A DNA stretch of 64,000 nt from contig OZ244987.1 of assembly GCA_965223105.1 (NCBI GenBank), positions 3,844,001-3,908,000 of the forward strand. The letters run 5' to 3'. The translations under genes were made by a program, and so were the position numbers. The stretch comes from JABDMH01 sp965223105. GTDB taxonomy: Bacteria > Bacteroidota > Bacteroidia > Chitinophagales > Saprospiraceae. Positions 25,852 to 35,094 of the stretch are shown piece by piece. A model generated the notes under the pieces. The model ran no database searches and was not told the origin of the DNA. It saw only the letters and a program-made list of their open reading frames with translations. Within the stretch, counting starts at the first letter, position 1; each line of letters opens with the position of its first letter.

Positions 25852-26115
25852 CTGCCCTTTTGATATTCGAACCCTCACTATTAGGGCAGAAGTACATCAG
25901 ATCACTCCTTTTACGATCAACATCAATGAGCGAGGACCTGCGTGCTTAGCAATAGCTGGAGAGCTAAACCAACCGTAGCTAGAACAACCCAGTAATTCTA
26001 AATCAGCTTGAGGTCAGCCGGTTGATTTGATCTGAAAAAATAAACTTGAGGGTAAGATTCCATACTTAGGAGAAGCGACATTAGATTATTATCTTGACGA
26101 TAAGAAAATAGACCT

Positions 26116-26952
26116 TTGAACATTTTAGTCCCGACCGATTTTTCTGAATTCGCTAGATCAGCTTTAGATATTGCCTGTGATCTTGCACCAAAATTGAGGG
26201 CGGAGGTTCATCTCATACATATCATCGACTCGACTGAGACCCCACCCTACACGATCGACCCAGGTACAAACTTGGATATTGAAATCCAGGCGGCAAGAAA
26301 GAAGGAATTGAACTTGTTGAGGACTAGAGCAAGGGAAAGGGAAGTTGAGGTTATTGTACACCTAGCCACTGGAGATCTATTAAAAGAGTTGGAAAAGCTA
26401 ATCGAAGAAATCGACATCGATCTCGTTATCGCCGGCGCTTATGGACAGGGTGGCATCAAGCAGTGGACTTGGGGTTCTCTGGTACACAAGATTGTACGGA
26501 AAATACGCAAGAACATTTTAATCATCAAAAACCGGGATCAACCTCTTTCTTTTGGAGAAGTTGTATTTGCTTCGAGTTTGGATCTGCAAGAACAAACCGT
26601 ATTTAAGCACTTCCTGAGATTCTTATCACATTTTGAAATCAAAAAATTACATATTCTGGCCATCGATACGCCCGGATGGTTTTCCCAACCCACACCGGTT
26701 ATGACCGAAGCCCTCCACGAGTTTAGAAAATTGGCTCCCAACTATAACTGCGAGACCCATTATTTCTCCGACCAATCCATAGACAAAGGAATTTTAAAGT
26801 TTAGCGAACAGCAGCAAGTAGACCTCATTGCCATTTCCAACCGGCATCGCAATCCCATTAGACGAATTTTCAGCACCAGTACCATCGAAGCACTCGTCAA
26901 TCAATCTGACCTTCCTATTATGAGCATCAATTCAACCAATGGGCACTTTTAA
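26116..26952 (+). CDS. universal stress protein, tandem Usp domains
   Basis: A 278-residue protein with two Usp alpha/beta domains. The first (1-140) starts MNILVPTDFSEFARSALDIA and carries VIAGAYGQGG and WGSLVHKIVRK, the ATP-loop region; the second (about 150-275) is more divergent. The start codon is TTG at 26116; no better start is visible. Usp proteins help survival under starvation, redox or energy stress; a specific role is not known. It is the first of five such genes in 26-34 kb. Confidence 0.85.
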   Translation: MNILVPTDFSEFARSALDIACDLAPKLRAEVHLIHIIDSTETPPYTIDPGTNLDIEIQAARKKELNLLRTRAREREVEVIVHLATGDLLKELEKLIEEIDIDLVIAGAYGQGGIKQWTWGSLVHKIVRKIRKNILIIKNRDQPLSFGEVVFASSLDLQEQTVFKHFLRFLSHFEIKKLHILAIDTPGWFSQPTPVMTEALHEFRKLAPNYNCETHYFSDQSIDKGILKFSEQQQVDLIAISNRHRNPIRRIFSTSTIEALVNQSDLPIMSINSTNGHF

Positions 26953-27185
26953 TAATCTCTGAATAAGATCCTATTTAGAAATATTTTTGATTTAGACGAA
27001 GGGAATTGACTGTGCATTGCTGTCGTTACCTGATTGAAATGCAACGAAGTATAAATTCACAAAAATGTAAAAACAAAGGGCGAGGCCAATGTGTCCCGAT
27101 GCAAGAAAGGTTTTTTTTAGAGGTAGCCTAATGAAAACCACTGACTAGACAGGCAGCCAAAGCTCTTACAAACCTCAGTGATGGG

Positions 27186-27674
27186 TCAGTCCCTACTTTC
27201 CGCCTGAGCCTGGCCCAAGATAGGTTTGAGCAATTTAAGAAGATCAAAAGGGGTGACAATACCCACACACTTTTGATCTGTTTCCACTAAGATGGAATGT
27301 ACCTTGTTTTCAAGAAATATTTCTAAGGCTTCAGAGATCCCAGCATCCTCAGGCAGACAAATAACTTGCTTGTTCATGACCTCTTCAGCCAGCAGAGTCT
27401 TTAAGAAGGCTTTATTTTGAGAATCGGCATCTTTCCATCCGAAATGTGTGAAATGATGCTGAACACGATGGTAATCGTGCCTACTGATCATACCCACAGC
27501 CATTCCATTCTTATTGACTACGGGCAAATGATGAAAATCATGATTTTCGAACAATTTAGCTACTTCAGACATCAGGGTCTTGGGTGCGACACAAATCATA
27601 TCTCTGGTCATGATTGTACTTACTGACGACTCCATTTTTTCCGCTATTTTCATCTTCCTCTTTTGATGGATCAT
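27186..27674 (-). CDS. CBS-pair protein
   Basis: A 162-residue protein consisting of two CBS motifs (about 18-75 with HLPVVNKNGMAVGMISRHD, and 95-155 with KVHSILVETDQKCVGIVTPFDLLKL). CBS pairs bind adenine nucleotides and act as energy sensors. Its ATG overlaps the stop of the upstream Usp gene by 4 bp, so the two are coupled. Possible partner: the Usp proteins. Confidence 0.88.
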   Translation of the reverse strand: MIHQKRKMKIAEKMESSVSTIMTRDMICVAPKTLMSEVAKLFENHDFHHLPVVNKNGMAVGMISRHDYHRVQHHFTHFGWKDADSQNKAFLKTLLAEEVMNKQVICLPEDAGISEALEIFLENKVHSILVETDQKCVGIVTPFDLLKLLKPILGQAQAESRD

Positions 27675-28492
27675 TCTATTGGAGAGCCTGGCAATACCAA
27701 GAGAGGAATGTCTAATTTAAAGAGACGTTCTTTAGAAATACTCTTGGTAAAGATCCTTTGCCACCACCTTTGACGACGATGGATGAGCACCAATAAGTCG
27801 GCCTCCTTTCGATGACAATAATTATGCAGATCTGCCGAGATCACGCCAGTACTCTTTACCTCTTCAAATTTGAACTGAAGATCCTTATCTTCTTTCAAAC
27901 GTTCAAATTTCGGCCATTCTTGTGATTGTTCACCGTTACCGAAATGCACCACCCTAAGTTTCGCGTTATTCTGCCTACACAGTTCGAGTACTTTCTCTAA
28001 ATTATCATCAGAAATCGGTGTATGCTCATGCACGCCCAACACGACAACTTCAATCGATGACAGGTCACTTTTTTCAGGAATAGCAATGACTGGCACCTTG
28101 GATTTATTGATTAAATATTCGGTAACACTTCCTATAGTCATATCTTTTAAAGCCGTCAGACCTTGAGTACCAACTACAATAAAATCATAGTCGTTTTGAT
28201 CGGCAAAGTGTGCAATGAAAGATTTGGGATCAACCGATACAATTTTCGAAGCCACATCTACATCAGAAATATAACCGTCTAATTCTTTCATTAAAATCTC
28301 CATATCCATTTCCGCCCGCTCCTGGTAGTACTGGTCCATTTTCAAGAACATCAGTTCTCGACCACGCAGGTTGGTACAATGTAAAATCAGTACTTCGCCA
28401 CCTCCTTGAGTGTTGACGTAAGACAAGATACTCTTACAGGCATTTACAGAAGCCTTAGAAAAATCAACTGGACATAGGATCTTCATAGTCAT
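27671..28492 (-). CDS. universal stress protein, tandem Usp domains
   Basis: A 273-residue protein. The first domain (MTMKILCPVDFSKASVNACK to about 145) has the nucleotide-loop motif VVGTQGLTALKDMTIGSVTEYLI. The second domain is divergent. It lies between another Usp gene (11 bp upstream) and the CBS gene with which it overlaps. The group 30956-27186 reads as one operon. Confidence 0.87.
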   Translation of the reverse strand: MTMKILCPVDFSKASVNACKSILSYVNTQGGGEVLILHCTNLRGRELMFLKMDQYYQERAEMDMEILMKELDGYISDVDVASKIVSVDPKSFIAHFADQNDYDFIVVGTQGLTALKDMTIGSVTEYLINKSKVPVIAIPEKSDLSSIEVVVLGVHEHTPISDDNLEKVLELCRQNNAKLRVVHFGNGEQSQEWPKFERLKEDKDLQFKFEEVKSTGVISADLHNYCHRKEADLLVLIHRRQRWWQRIFTKSISKERLFKLDIPLLVLPGSPIE

Positions 28493-28503
28493 GAATTGAT
28501 GCT

Positions 28504-29358
28504 TTATTTAGTCCCACCCTCACCTAGACTCGCTCCTTTTAAAGAATTTTCCGCAAGAAATAAAATGGGTACTGAAGATTTCAGAATTAAATCCTTGGAT
28601 AGACTACCAAATAGCCACGACTGAAAAAAGTTCTGTTTTCTCGGTATCGCTATCAGGAGGTCTGCTTGCTCAGTGTAAGCAATCGCCAACAATGAACCAC
28701 TTAGCTCATCAGGAGGCACAACAGATACTTCAAATCCGAAACTTGGTTCACCCTCACTCATCAAATTTTCAAAGATGCTTTGTTCTTCCTGGTTAAAAGT
28801 ATCATCAGGGCCCTCCTGTACGTGAACAAACTTGATAAACGCACCGAAGGTGTTCCACCTCCTGATATAATTCACCATACCCTGGTCATTCAAGTGATAG
28901 TCGCTGGCCACTACAACTCTTCGAAACCCATGATATTTGGCATACTTAGGAATGAGGTAAATGGGTAGGTCAATACGTTTTACAACATCCAAAGAAACCG
29001 TCCCTATCCAACGTTCAAAGAGGTCATATTTATCCCGTGTACCGAGAACCATTGCATCATACGGATTGTAGTCAATGTGCCTTTTTAACGCTGGAACTGT
29101 CTCACCGAACAATATCTCTACCTCAAACAACTCGGGATAGGGTGGGCCAGGTAAAGAATTCTCCAGCATCCGTTCAATCTCTCCTTTCACGCTGATATCT
29201 TTTGGAATCCATGGTTTGATCAACATCGGATCATTGGGATCCATCAGTCCGGTGACGGCGTGAACTATTTTTATTTCAGATGAAGGAAACAACCGATAGG
29301 CATATCTCACAGCATTAACTGATACTTCAGTAGAATCGACAGGAACAATAACAGACAT
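28504..29358 (-). CDS. universal stress protein, tandem Usp domains
   Basis: A 284-residue protein beginning MSVIVPVDSTEVSVNAVRYA. The first domain includes AMVLGTRDKYDLFERWIGTVSLDVVKR, a variant of the nucleotide-binding loop. The second domain ends with a segment (SWLFGSLSKDLILKSSVPILFL) similar to the Usp C-terminal strand. It follows the thioredoxin-Usp fusion gene by 62 bp on the same strand. Confidence 0.85.
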   Translation of the reverse strand: MSVIVPVDSTEVSVNAVRYAYRLFPSSEIKIVHAVTGLMDPNDPMLIKPWIPKDISVKGEIERMLENSLPGPPYPELFEVEILFGETVPALKRHIDYNPYDAMVLGTRDKYDLFERWIGTVSLDVVKRIDLPIYLIPKYAKYHGFRRVVVASDYHLNDQGMVNYIRRWNTFGAFIKFVHVQEGPDDTFNQEEQSIFENLMSEGEPSFGFEVSVVPPDELSGSLLAIAYTEQADLLIAIPRKQNFFQSWLFGSLSKDLILKSSVPILFLAENSLKGASLGEGGTK

Positions 29359-29420
29359 CTTTACTTCTTTAAAAACATCTTTACGGTTTATTGAGACCTT
29401 TTACTCAAACAAATCGGCAA

Positions 29421-30518
29421 CTACAGATTTTCCTGCATCACCAAAACCGGTGCTGTTGCCTTCCCTATCAAATCGCCGGATATGCTTTTATGAAATAAGT
29501 CTTGAAAAAAGCCTCTTTGCCGGTGAGTCATGGCCACCACATCTATAGATTGTTCTTCCGCATATTTCTGAAGGGAGTCGGCAATGCTTTCACCTGAAAT
29601 TTCCTCCAAAGCCAGTCTTGACTTCGGATAATTTTGCTTCCACAAATCAAATAGTTCATAGGCATCAATTGAAGGTCCATTATCATCGACCACATGAACC
29701 AAGTTCAAGTCTGCATTAAAAGCACCGGCAAACTGTGAAAGATAGGCAATCACTTTTCTATCAACTTCAATACTATCAAAGGCATAGGCCAATTTCCTAA
29801 TGCATCGATATCCACATTCAGGAGGCACCACCAGTACTGGATTAGGGCATCTTCGTGCAAGTCCCTTAGTGACCGAGCCAAACATCTTTTTAAGTGCACC
29901 TCCGGCTCCAGTGCTGCCAACCACAACGAATGCGTCGGAGTCTATCTTACAAAGTTCTACGATTTGCTCTACTACAGGTCCAGTGACAAACTCCTGATCT
30001 ACTAAAGGCCGGTCCCTTGTACTTCCAGACCACTTCTTGTTGGCATTCTCAACAAAATCCTGCAGGTGTTTCCGCCTTTGCAGCTCTAAGTCGTGATTGA
30101 TGTACACTCCTCCATCTACATCAACAACAACGGGATGGTAAGCATGTACCACCTTGATCACGCCATTTAGGGTCTTGGCCATACCTTGTGCGTAGGCAAA
30201 GGCATTTGCCGCAGTCTCAGAAAAATCGGATGGCACAATAATTTTTCTCATTACACCGAAATTTTCCTCCTTAAAGATCGCCTCGCTTACCTCCTTGATA
30301 AAACTGTCCACATCGTCATTGGCAAACAAGGTCTTACTTATATGATTGTTTACCCTCACGGTAGGGATAGCGGGTATCTCCTCCTCGAGGATCTTCTTCC
30401 ACTCCAAAATCTCCTCAATGGAAAGATCAATTTCCGCCTTGCGCGCCTCCTTGATCAACATCTCCTTCACATAGTAGAAGGTAGAAGTTGGCTGACCTAA
30501 TAACTTGATGTGTATCAC
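29421..30518 (-). CDS. thioredoxin-like domain fused to two Usp domains
   Basis: The 365-residue protein has an N-terminal thioredoxin/glutaredoxin-like unit of about 85 residues (IHIKLLGQPTSTFYYVKEML, then IPAIPTVRVNN with the cis-Pro loop). It lacks a CXXC motif, so it is not an ordinary redox catalyst. Two Usp domains follow, starting at MRKIIVPSDFSETAANAFAY near 92, with VVGSTGAGGALKKMFGSVTKGLA as nucleotide loop. The fusion suggests the thioredoxin fold binds a partner or senses a thiol state. It starts 3 bp after the CBS gene ends. Confidence 0.82.
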   Translation of the reverse strand: MIHIKLLGQPTSTFYYVKEMLIKEARKAEIDLSIEEILEWKKILEEEIPAIPTVRVNNHISKTLFANDDVDSFIKEVSEAIFKEENFGVMRKIIVPSDFSETAANAFAYAQGMAKTLNGVIKVVHAYHPVVVDVDGGVYINHDLELQRRKHLQDFVENANKKWSGSTRDRPLVDQEFVTGPVVEQIVELCKIDSDAFVVVGSTGAGGALKKMFGSVTKGLARRCPNPVLVVPPECGYRCIRKLAYAFDSIEVDRKVIAYLSQFAGAFNADLNLVHVVDDNGPSIDAYELFDLWKQNYPKSRLALEEISGESIADSLQKYAEEQSIDVVAMTHRQRGFFQDLFHKSISGDLIGKATAPVLVMQENL

Positions 30519-30521
30519 AGT

Positions 30522-30956
30522 TTAACTTACTGAAGCTGCTTGATTGTCAGCAAAATACCTAACAATATCAAGTGTCGTTACAATACCTTTAATCCGTCCG
30601 TTCTTAACCACCGGTATGGCATGAAAGAGATTCTCTTTGAATACCTCCAGTGCTACATCTAGTCTATCCTCGGGTTCTAACTTGGCAAGGCCTGTTGTCA
30701 TGATTTCCTTCACCTTGGTCGTTTTGAGTCGCAAGTCCTCAATATCTAATTGTCTCCCTGCTTCATTAAATCCACGCATGAAATACAAGTAGTCGGATTT
30801 GCTAATCATACCCGCCAACAACCCTTCATCAATAACCGGCAAGTGATGAATTTTTTCTCTGTGGAATATATCTTTGACTTTCATCAATGAGTCTTCAGGA
30901 CCAACGGTGATGAGGTCCTCAGACATCAAATTGCTTATAGGTATCCGTAAGTTCAT
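30522..30956 (-). CDS. CBS-pair protein
   Basis: A 144-residue two-CBS protein (HLPVIDEGLLAGMISKSD near 38-55 and HAIPVVKNGRIKGIVTTLDIV near 112-132). It is the first gene of the minus-strand Usp/CBS operon and is divergent from the FixL-like kinase, 47 bp away, so a shared regulatory region is likely. Confidence 0.88.
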   Translation of the reverse strand: MNLRIPISNLMSEDLITVGPEDSLMKVKDIFHREKIHHLPVIDEGLLAGMISKSDYLYFMRGFNEAGRQLDIEDLRLKTTKVKEIMTTGLAKLEPEDRLDVALEVFKENLFHAIPVVKNGRIKGIVTTLDIVRYFADNQAASVS

Positions 30957-31003
30957 AATCCGTAACTTTGTACCAAATCTAAAGTCTAGCTATTGTCTAG
31001 TGC

Positions 31004-32332
31004 ATGATAGCTGTCAGCTCAGACTATGACCTTCATCAGAAACCAGATGTATTGGAGAAGTATTTAGTAGATACCAGCCGGAGACTTCAAGCCATCATTG
31101 ATACCGCCATAGATGGGATTATCACCATCAACAGCGATGGTGCCATAGAGTCGATCAATCAGTCTGCAGCCTCACTATTTCAATATGAAGCTGCTGAGAT
31201 CATTGGTCAAAACATCCGTGTTCTAATGCCGGAACCCTACCGATCAGAACATGACAAGTACATTGAGAGATATCAAGAAACGGGTAAAGCACACGTTATT
31301 GGTATCGGTAGAGAGGTACAGGGAGTGAAGAAAGACGGAACGGTTTTTCCTTTTCGTTTGGCCGTAAGCGAGGTGCAGTTGAATGACCGGGTCATCTACA
31401 CCGGAATCATCCATGACCTAAGTGAGGTCAAGGAAGCCGAAGCCAAATTGCGCGAAATCAACGATTCTCTTGAGAGAAAAGTAGAGGCCCGAACCTTGCA
31501 ATTGGAAGAAGTGGTTAACCAATTGCTGGTGACCAATAGGACTTTAGAAGAAAGAGAGACAGCATTGGAAGTGGCCTTAGATAAAGAACGTGAGCTCAAT
31601 GAACTCAAATCTCGATTTGTGTCCATGGCTTCGCATGAATTCCGGACACCACTGAGTACAGTCTTATCATCAGCTTCAATCATCAGCAAATATACAGAGA
31701 CCCATCAGCAGGACAAGCGAATTCGGCATATCGAAAAAATCAAATCTGCAGTTTCCAATTTGACGGCTATTCTCAACGACTTCCTCTCCTTAAGTAAACT
31801 TGAGGAGCAAAAGGAAACCGTGGTGACCAGCGAAGTGAGCCTAATTTCCTTGTGTGAGGAGGTGACCGAAGATGTTCATGGAATTTTGAAGTCAGGGCAA
31901 ACCATCGAGCACCGCTGTTCGGGACCGGAGCAGATCATATTTACTGACCATCGCATACTCAAAAACATATTATTTAATCTTTTCTCTAATGCCATAAAGT
32001 ACTCTCCTCCCGACAGCGAAATACTCTGCAAATTTGAGTTCATGACCGATAAGGTGTCGATCGCAGTCATAGATCATGGAATTGGTATTCCGCAACACGA
32101 TCAGAAACACCTTTTTGAGCGTTTCTTCAGAGCTTCTAATGTTGAAGCCATTCAAGGCACAGGATTGGGACTTAACATTGTCAAAAGGTATTTGGATCTC
32201 TTAGAAGGACAAATCGACTTCCACAGTACTTCTAAGGGATCAACTTTTCGCATAGTCCTTCCTTACCTGCGCTCTGCTGATCCATCCCCAACCAGTGATT
32301 TTGTAGATGGTGAAAGACCAAAAAAAAGGTGA
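31004..32332 (+). CDS. FixL-like PAS sensor histidine kinase, probable haem oxygen sensor
   Basis: The PAS domain (about 25-140) carries RVLMPEPYRSEHDKYIERY and AHVIGIGREVQG. H97 falls where FixL has its haem-ligating His (in PHIIGIGR), and R103 matches the following conserved Arg. A coiled-coil linker (145-205) leads to a HisKA domain with H211 in SHEFRTPLS, and an HATPase domain with N-box NLFSNAIKYSPP, DHGIGIP and GTGLGLNIVK. There is no membrane helix. It probably autophosphorylates in response to oxygen. No ordinary response regulator is adjacent; the receiver-Crp gene at 35095 is the closest. Haem binding is inferred from these residues. Confidence 0.85.
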   Translation: MIAVSSDYDLHQKPDVLEKYLVDTSRRLQAIIDTAIDGIITINSDGAIESINQSAASLFQYEAAEIIGQNIRVLMPEPYRSEHDKYIERYQETGKAHVIGIGREVQGVKKDGTVFPFRLAVSEVQLNDRVIYTGIIHDLSEVKEAEAKLREINDSLERKVEARTLQLEEVVNQLLVTNRTLEERETALEVALDKERELNELKSRFVSMASHEFRTPLSTVLSSASIISKYTETHQQDKRIRHIEKIKSAVSNLTAILNDFLSLSKLEEQKETVVTSEVSLISLCEEVTEDVHGILKSGQTIEHRCSGPEQIIFTDHRILKNILFNLFSNAIKYSPPDSEILCKFEFMTDKVSIAVIDHGIGIPQHDQKHLFERFFRASNVEAIQGTGLGLNIVKRYLDLLEGQIDFHSTSKGSTFRIVLPYLRSADPSPTSDFVDGERPKKR

Positions 32333-32403
32333 GGTTCCACCTGGAGACCCCACCCCTAACTTCAATCAATGCCATCTCATTTTACCTTCATCAGCACTTT
32401 TTC

Positions 32404-32637
32404 TCAGGCCGCATGGCTATGATGTTGCCCCTCCATTTGGAGGGTTACTGATGTTTGCTTTATCTTGCTCTTCGCTGGAGTCCACAGTACGACACCCAAA
32501 ATTGCACTAAGAAATACCGGAAAGGCCAGAACCAGTCCAATAAACATCTTTCCCATCATAAATGTGGAAATTACAATGGCCATCACCAAGTAATATCTCA
32601 GGACGACCGTATCAAAAGAAGCAGCTAATATTTTCAT
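32404..32637 (-). CDS. small two-helix membrane protein
   Basis: A 77-residue protein with two hydrophobic segments (about 15-30 and 32-52) and a His-rich tail (QHHSHAA). Alternative frames here look worse. It lies 71 bp after the kinase in the opposite direction. Function unknown. Confidence 0.55.
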   Translation of the reverse strand: MKILAASFDTVVLRYYLVMAIVISTFMMGKMFIGLVLAFPVFLSAILGVVLWTPAKSKIKQTSVTLQMEGQHHSHAA

Positions 32638-32765
32638 GTTGGCTTGCTAAATGATGTTGATCCAAAGATCTTGATTTGTCTCTTGCCCAAAGATGATGGA
32701 GCGCAATGGTACAGATGATTTCTGTCATATCCGGCTGATGATGACTGATTCATCAATGCCATTTA

Positions 32766-33218
32766 TTAAACTCGGCTGCGTTCAAAACGGCCCGTCTTCT
32801 TTCCGAGAAGGATCTGATAAACGATGGTCTTCAAATCGCCTCTCTCTAATTTCATCAGGTCAAAATCAGGCTCCGGGACTGCAGTATCGCTCGTCACCAA
32901 AGGAGCGATCCGAACGAGAAACTTCCTCATAGCAACAGAAGCATCTCTTCCTCTGAGTTCCTCATACCGACCCCAGGCGATCACCGATTGCCAATTCCTC
33001 ATATCAATCACATGATCAACTTCAAAACAAACCTGAGGATTGTTACGCATCATATCTACCTTCTTACCCAAGGTCGTATGCCCGATGACTACCGAACCAT
33101 CATAAACATATGTGATGGGTACCACATAAATCCCCCGATGATCAGAGCATCCGATTCTACCGACTATCTGAGTCATCAGTAGATTTTCTATTTGATCTCC
33201 TTTCAGTTCTCCCAGCAT
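32766..33218 (-). CDS. pyridoxamine 5'-phosphate oxidase-like flavin-binding protein
   Basis: A 150-residue split-barrel protein with GRIGCSDHRGIYVVPITYVYDG and the TTLGKKVDMMRNNPQVCFEVD region typical of PNPOx-like flavin proteins. The frame runs on upstream to 33284, but the hydrophobic extension looks non-native, so ATG 33218 (MLGELKGDQ) is preferred. Such proteins bind FMN, F420 or haem and may reduce small molecules. It lies inside the Usp/CBS island. A palindrome TTGAT-N4-ATCAG sits 66 bp upstream of this start. Confidence 0.8.
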   Translation of the reverse strand: MLGELKGDQIENLLMTQIVGRIGCSDHRGIYVVPITYVYDGSVVIGHTTLGKKVDMMRNNPQVCFEVDHVIDMRNWQSVIAWGRYEELRGRDASVAMRKFLVRIAPLVTSDTAVPEPDFDLMKLERGDLKTIVYQILLGKKTGRFERSRV

Positions 33219-33283
33219 AATCAAGGTCTGAAATTCAAGTGTCACCAATAACGCCAAGATCAAAATGAATCCGGCATTTGTCA

Positions 33284-33297
33284 TTGATAATCATCAG
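33284..33297. promoter_or_regulatory. variant palindrome TTGAT-N4-ATCAG
   Basis: TTGATAATCATCAG matches the shared 5+4+5 operator plan with one arm changed. It ends 66 bp before the preferred start of the flavin-oxidase-like gene (33218). FNR-type half-sites are TTGAT, so binding by a related regulator is possible. Candidate only. Confidence 0.35.
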
Positions 33298-33430
33298 CCA
33301 ATTTGATGAGTTAGATCATAGAAAAAAAAAGATATTTCCTTGATCTTCAGAAGTCTAAACATATTAAACTTTGTCACGACCTTATCAATGAAACCAAAAT
33401 CCTATTCCTGATCATCAACTTTCATTTACT

Positions 33431-34270
33431 ATGCGTGTACTATTTGCTACCAATTTCTCAGATAGCTGCCAAAATGCACTAAACTATTTAATCGATCTCA
33501 TCCAATCAAAATCCATAAAAATCGATTTGATCCATGTCTTTGACATTCCCATTGCCATAACCAGTAGCATGCCCTACAGAGCAGTTGAAGGAATGATTCT
33601 GGAACGGGAGAAGGCGATGCAGGAGCAATTGGATGACCTACGATCAGAGATTCCTCCGGAAAATCGAGGTCGGAATCATGTCATCTATGGTTCTTACCCC
33701 GCCGTCGAAATTGCCGAAGTTGCACACGAAGAGGAATACGCCTTCATCACAATGTCTCTTCGCGAAAAATATAGCCTTACGGCAAGAATGTTTGGCAGCG
33801 TGACCGCTCATACCATCCAACTGACCGACGTCCCCGTCCTGGCAATTCCGAGTGGCGCTAGGTTTTCCGGTATTCACAAAATTCTCTTTCCCACAGCCTC
33901 TAATGATTCGGACAAATTGAGTGAGGGAGAAGAGCAAGCCTTAGCGTGGATTGCCGAATATTCATCTCTTTTTCAATTTGCCAAGATACACCTGCTGAAT
34001 ATCCAGCCCGATGACGGCAAGGATAAAGTCGATGTTACGTATAGACATCAGCCTTTCGATGATCTGGATTTCACTCGATCAAGGGCCGAAAACATCGAAG
34101 ATGGCATTCTGGAATTCAGTCAAAGAGAACAAGTAGAATTATTGGCATTTTACAAACCACACCGCTCCTTTTGGGAACGATTGTTCCATACCAGTCACAC
34201 CAGAAAAATGTTGTACAAATCACGTACCCCTCTGCTGTTGCTGCCTGCCCGTAATGGCTCCACCACCTAG
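33431..34270 (+). CDS. universal stress protein, tandem Usp domains
   Basis: A 279-residue protein opening MRVLFATNFSDSCQNALNYL. The first domain includes FITMSLREKYSLTARMFGSVTAHTI and a strand ending VPVLAIP; the second domain closes with TPLLLLPA. It is the fifth Usp protein of the island and stands alone on the plus strand. Confidence 0.85.
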   Translation: MRVLFATNFSDSCQNALNYLIDLIQSKSIKIDLIHVFDIPIAITSSMPYRAVEGMILEREKAMQEQLDDLRSEIPPENRGRNHVIYGSYPAVEIAEVAHEEEYAFITMSLREKYSLTARMFGSVTAHTIQLTDVPVLAIPSGARFSGIHKILFPTASNDSDKLSEGEEQALAWIAEYSSLFQFAKIHLLNIQPDDGKDKVDVTYRHQPFDDLDFTRSRAENIEDGILEFSQREQVELLAFYKPHRSFWERLFHTSHTRKMLYKSRTPLLLLPARNGSTT

Positions 34271-34338
34271 TTAGATGCAAGAAGGTTGTCTCGAAAAAAG
34301 AGATATTGACATGTTCACTGGAAATTTGAAAACAATAA

Positions 34339-34764
34339 TTAGGAACCTTCGTAATATTCTTTAAGAAGATCGTAGGCAGTTACAATACCAACTGGTTTTT
34401 TGTCTTGGTCTAGCACCGGGACGCAATGGAATTGTCGTTGCAGCAAAACTTCGACCGCCAATGCTATATCATCATCCACGGCAACTACGACCGGTTTAGG
34501 TGTCATAATCTCACACGCTTTTATCGTCTTGAATTGGAGTTCACTATAGCGAAACCCGGTACTCTCTAGTGCTATATCATAAATTCTTCGATAGATATCA
34601 CGCCGTGAAATTACACCGGTTAAGTCACCATTCTTTTGTACCAAAAGATGGCTAACCTGCTTGGTGTCTAAGGTTGATATCACATCCTGCAATGTATCAC
34701 TTTCATCAACGCAAATTGGATTTTCTTGCATGCATGATGATACACTCTTGAATATTGTTTTCAT
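34339..34764 (-). CDS. CBS-pair protein
   Basis: A 141-residue protein with two CBS motifs (SHLLVQKNGDLTGVISRRDIY near 38-58; FHCVPVLDQDKKPVGIVTAYDLL near 111-133). Third CBS protein of the island and the most divergent. It probably senses adenylate charge like its relatives. Confidence 0.88.
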   Translation of the reverse strand: MKTIFKSVSSCMQENPICVDESDTLQDVISTLDTKQVSHLLVQKNGDLTGVISRRDIYRRIYDIALESTGFRYSELQFKTIKACEIMTPKPVVVAVDDDIALAVEVLLQRQFHCVPVLDQDKKPVGIVTAYDLLKEYYEGS

Positions 34765-34959
34765 AAGCCATCATATAAGCTTCCAAGATCGCATTGAAAG
34801 GGGCAGCTGTCCCTTGCCAGGACAGCCACCCTTCAACACTATCCCTTTAGAGATAGTTACCCCTTATTTCGATTTTGCTTCAAAAATTTGAAGCCAGCTA
34901 ACCGCAATAATCTACATACGATTATAGAAATGACCTATGATGATCATCAAGAAGATTAT

Positions 34960-34973
34960 TGATCTGAATCACC
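34960..34973. promoter_or_regulatory. variant palindrome TTGAT-N4-ATCAC
   Basis: TTGATCTGAATCAC lies in the otherwise gene-free 34765-35094 interval, 196 bp upstream of the CBS gene. One arm is the FNR half-site TTGAT. The distance is larger than at the other sites, so this is a weak candidate. Confidence 0.25.
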
Positions 34974-35094
34974 GCACATCAACTACGCTGTCCATCACGA
35001 CTTTGCCGGGCGATAATGAACTGATTTTGTACAGCAGACTAAGGTGTTAGGATAAATTATACGACCAGGCTATCGAAAGATATCGCTGTGGGTT

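Noticed and set aside
30186..30500. Plus-strand frame of 104 codons
   Set aside because: Opposite the thioredoxin-Usp fusion, which has strong family motifs.
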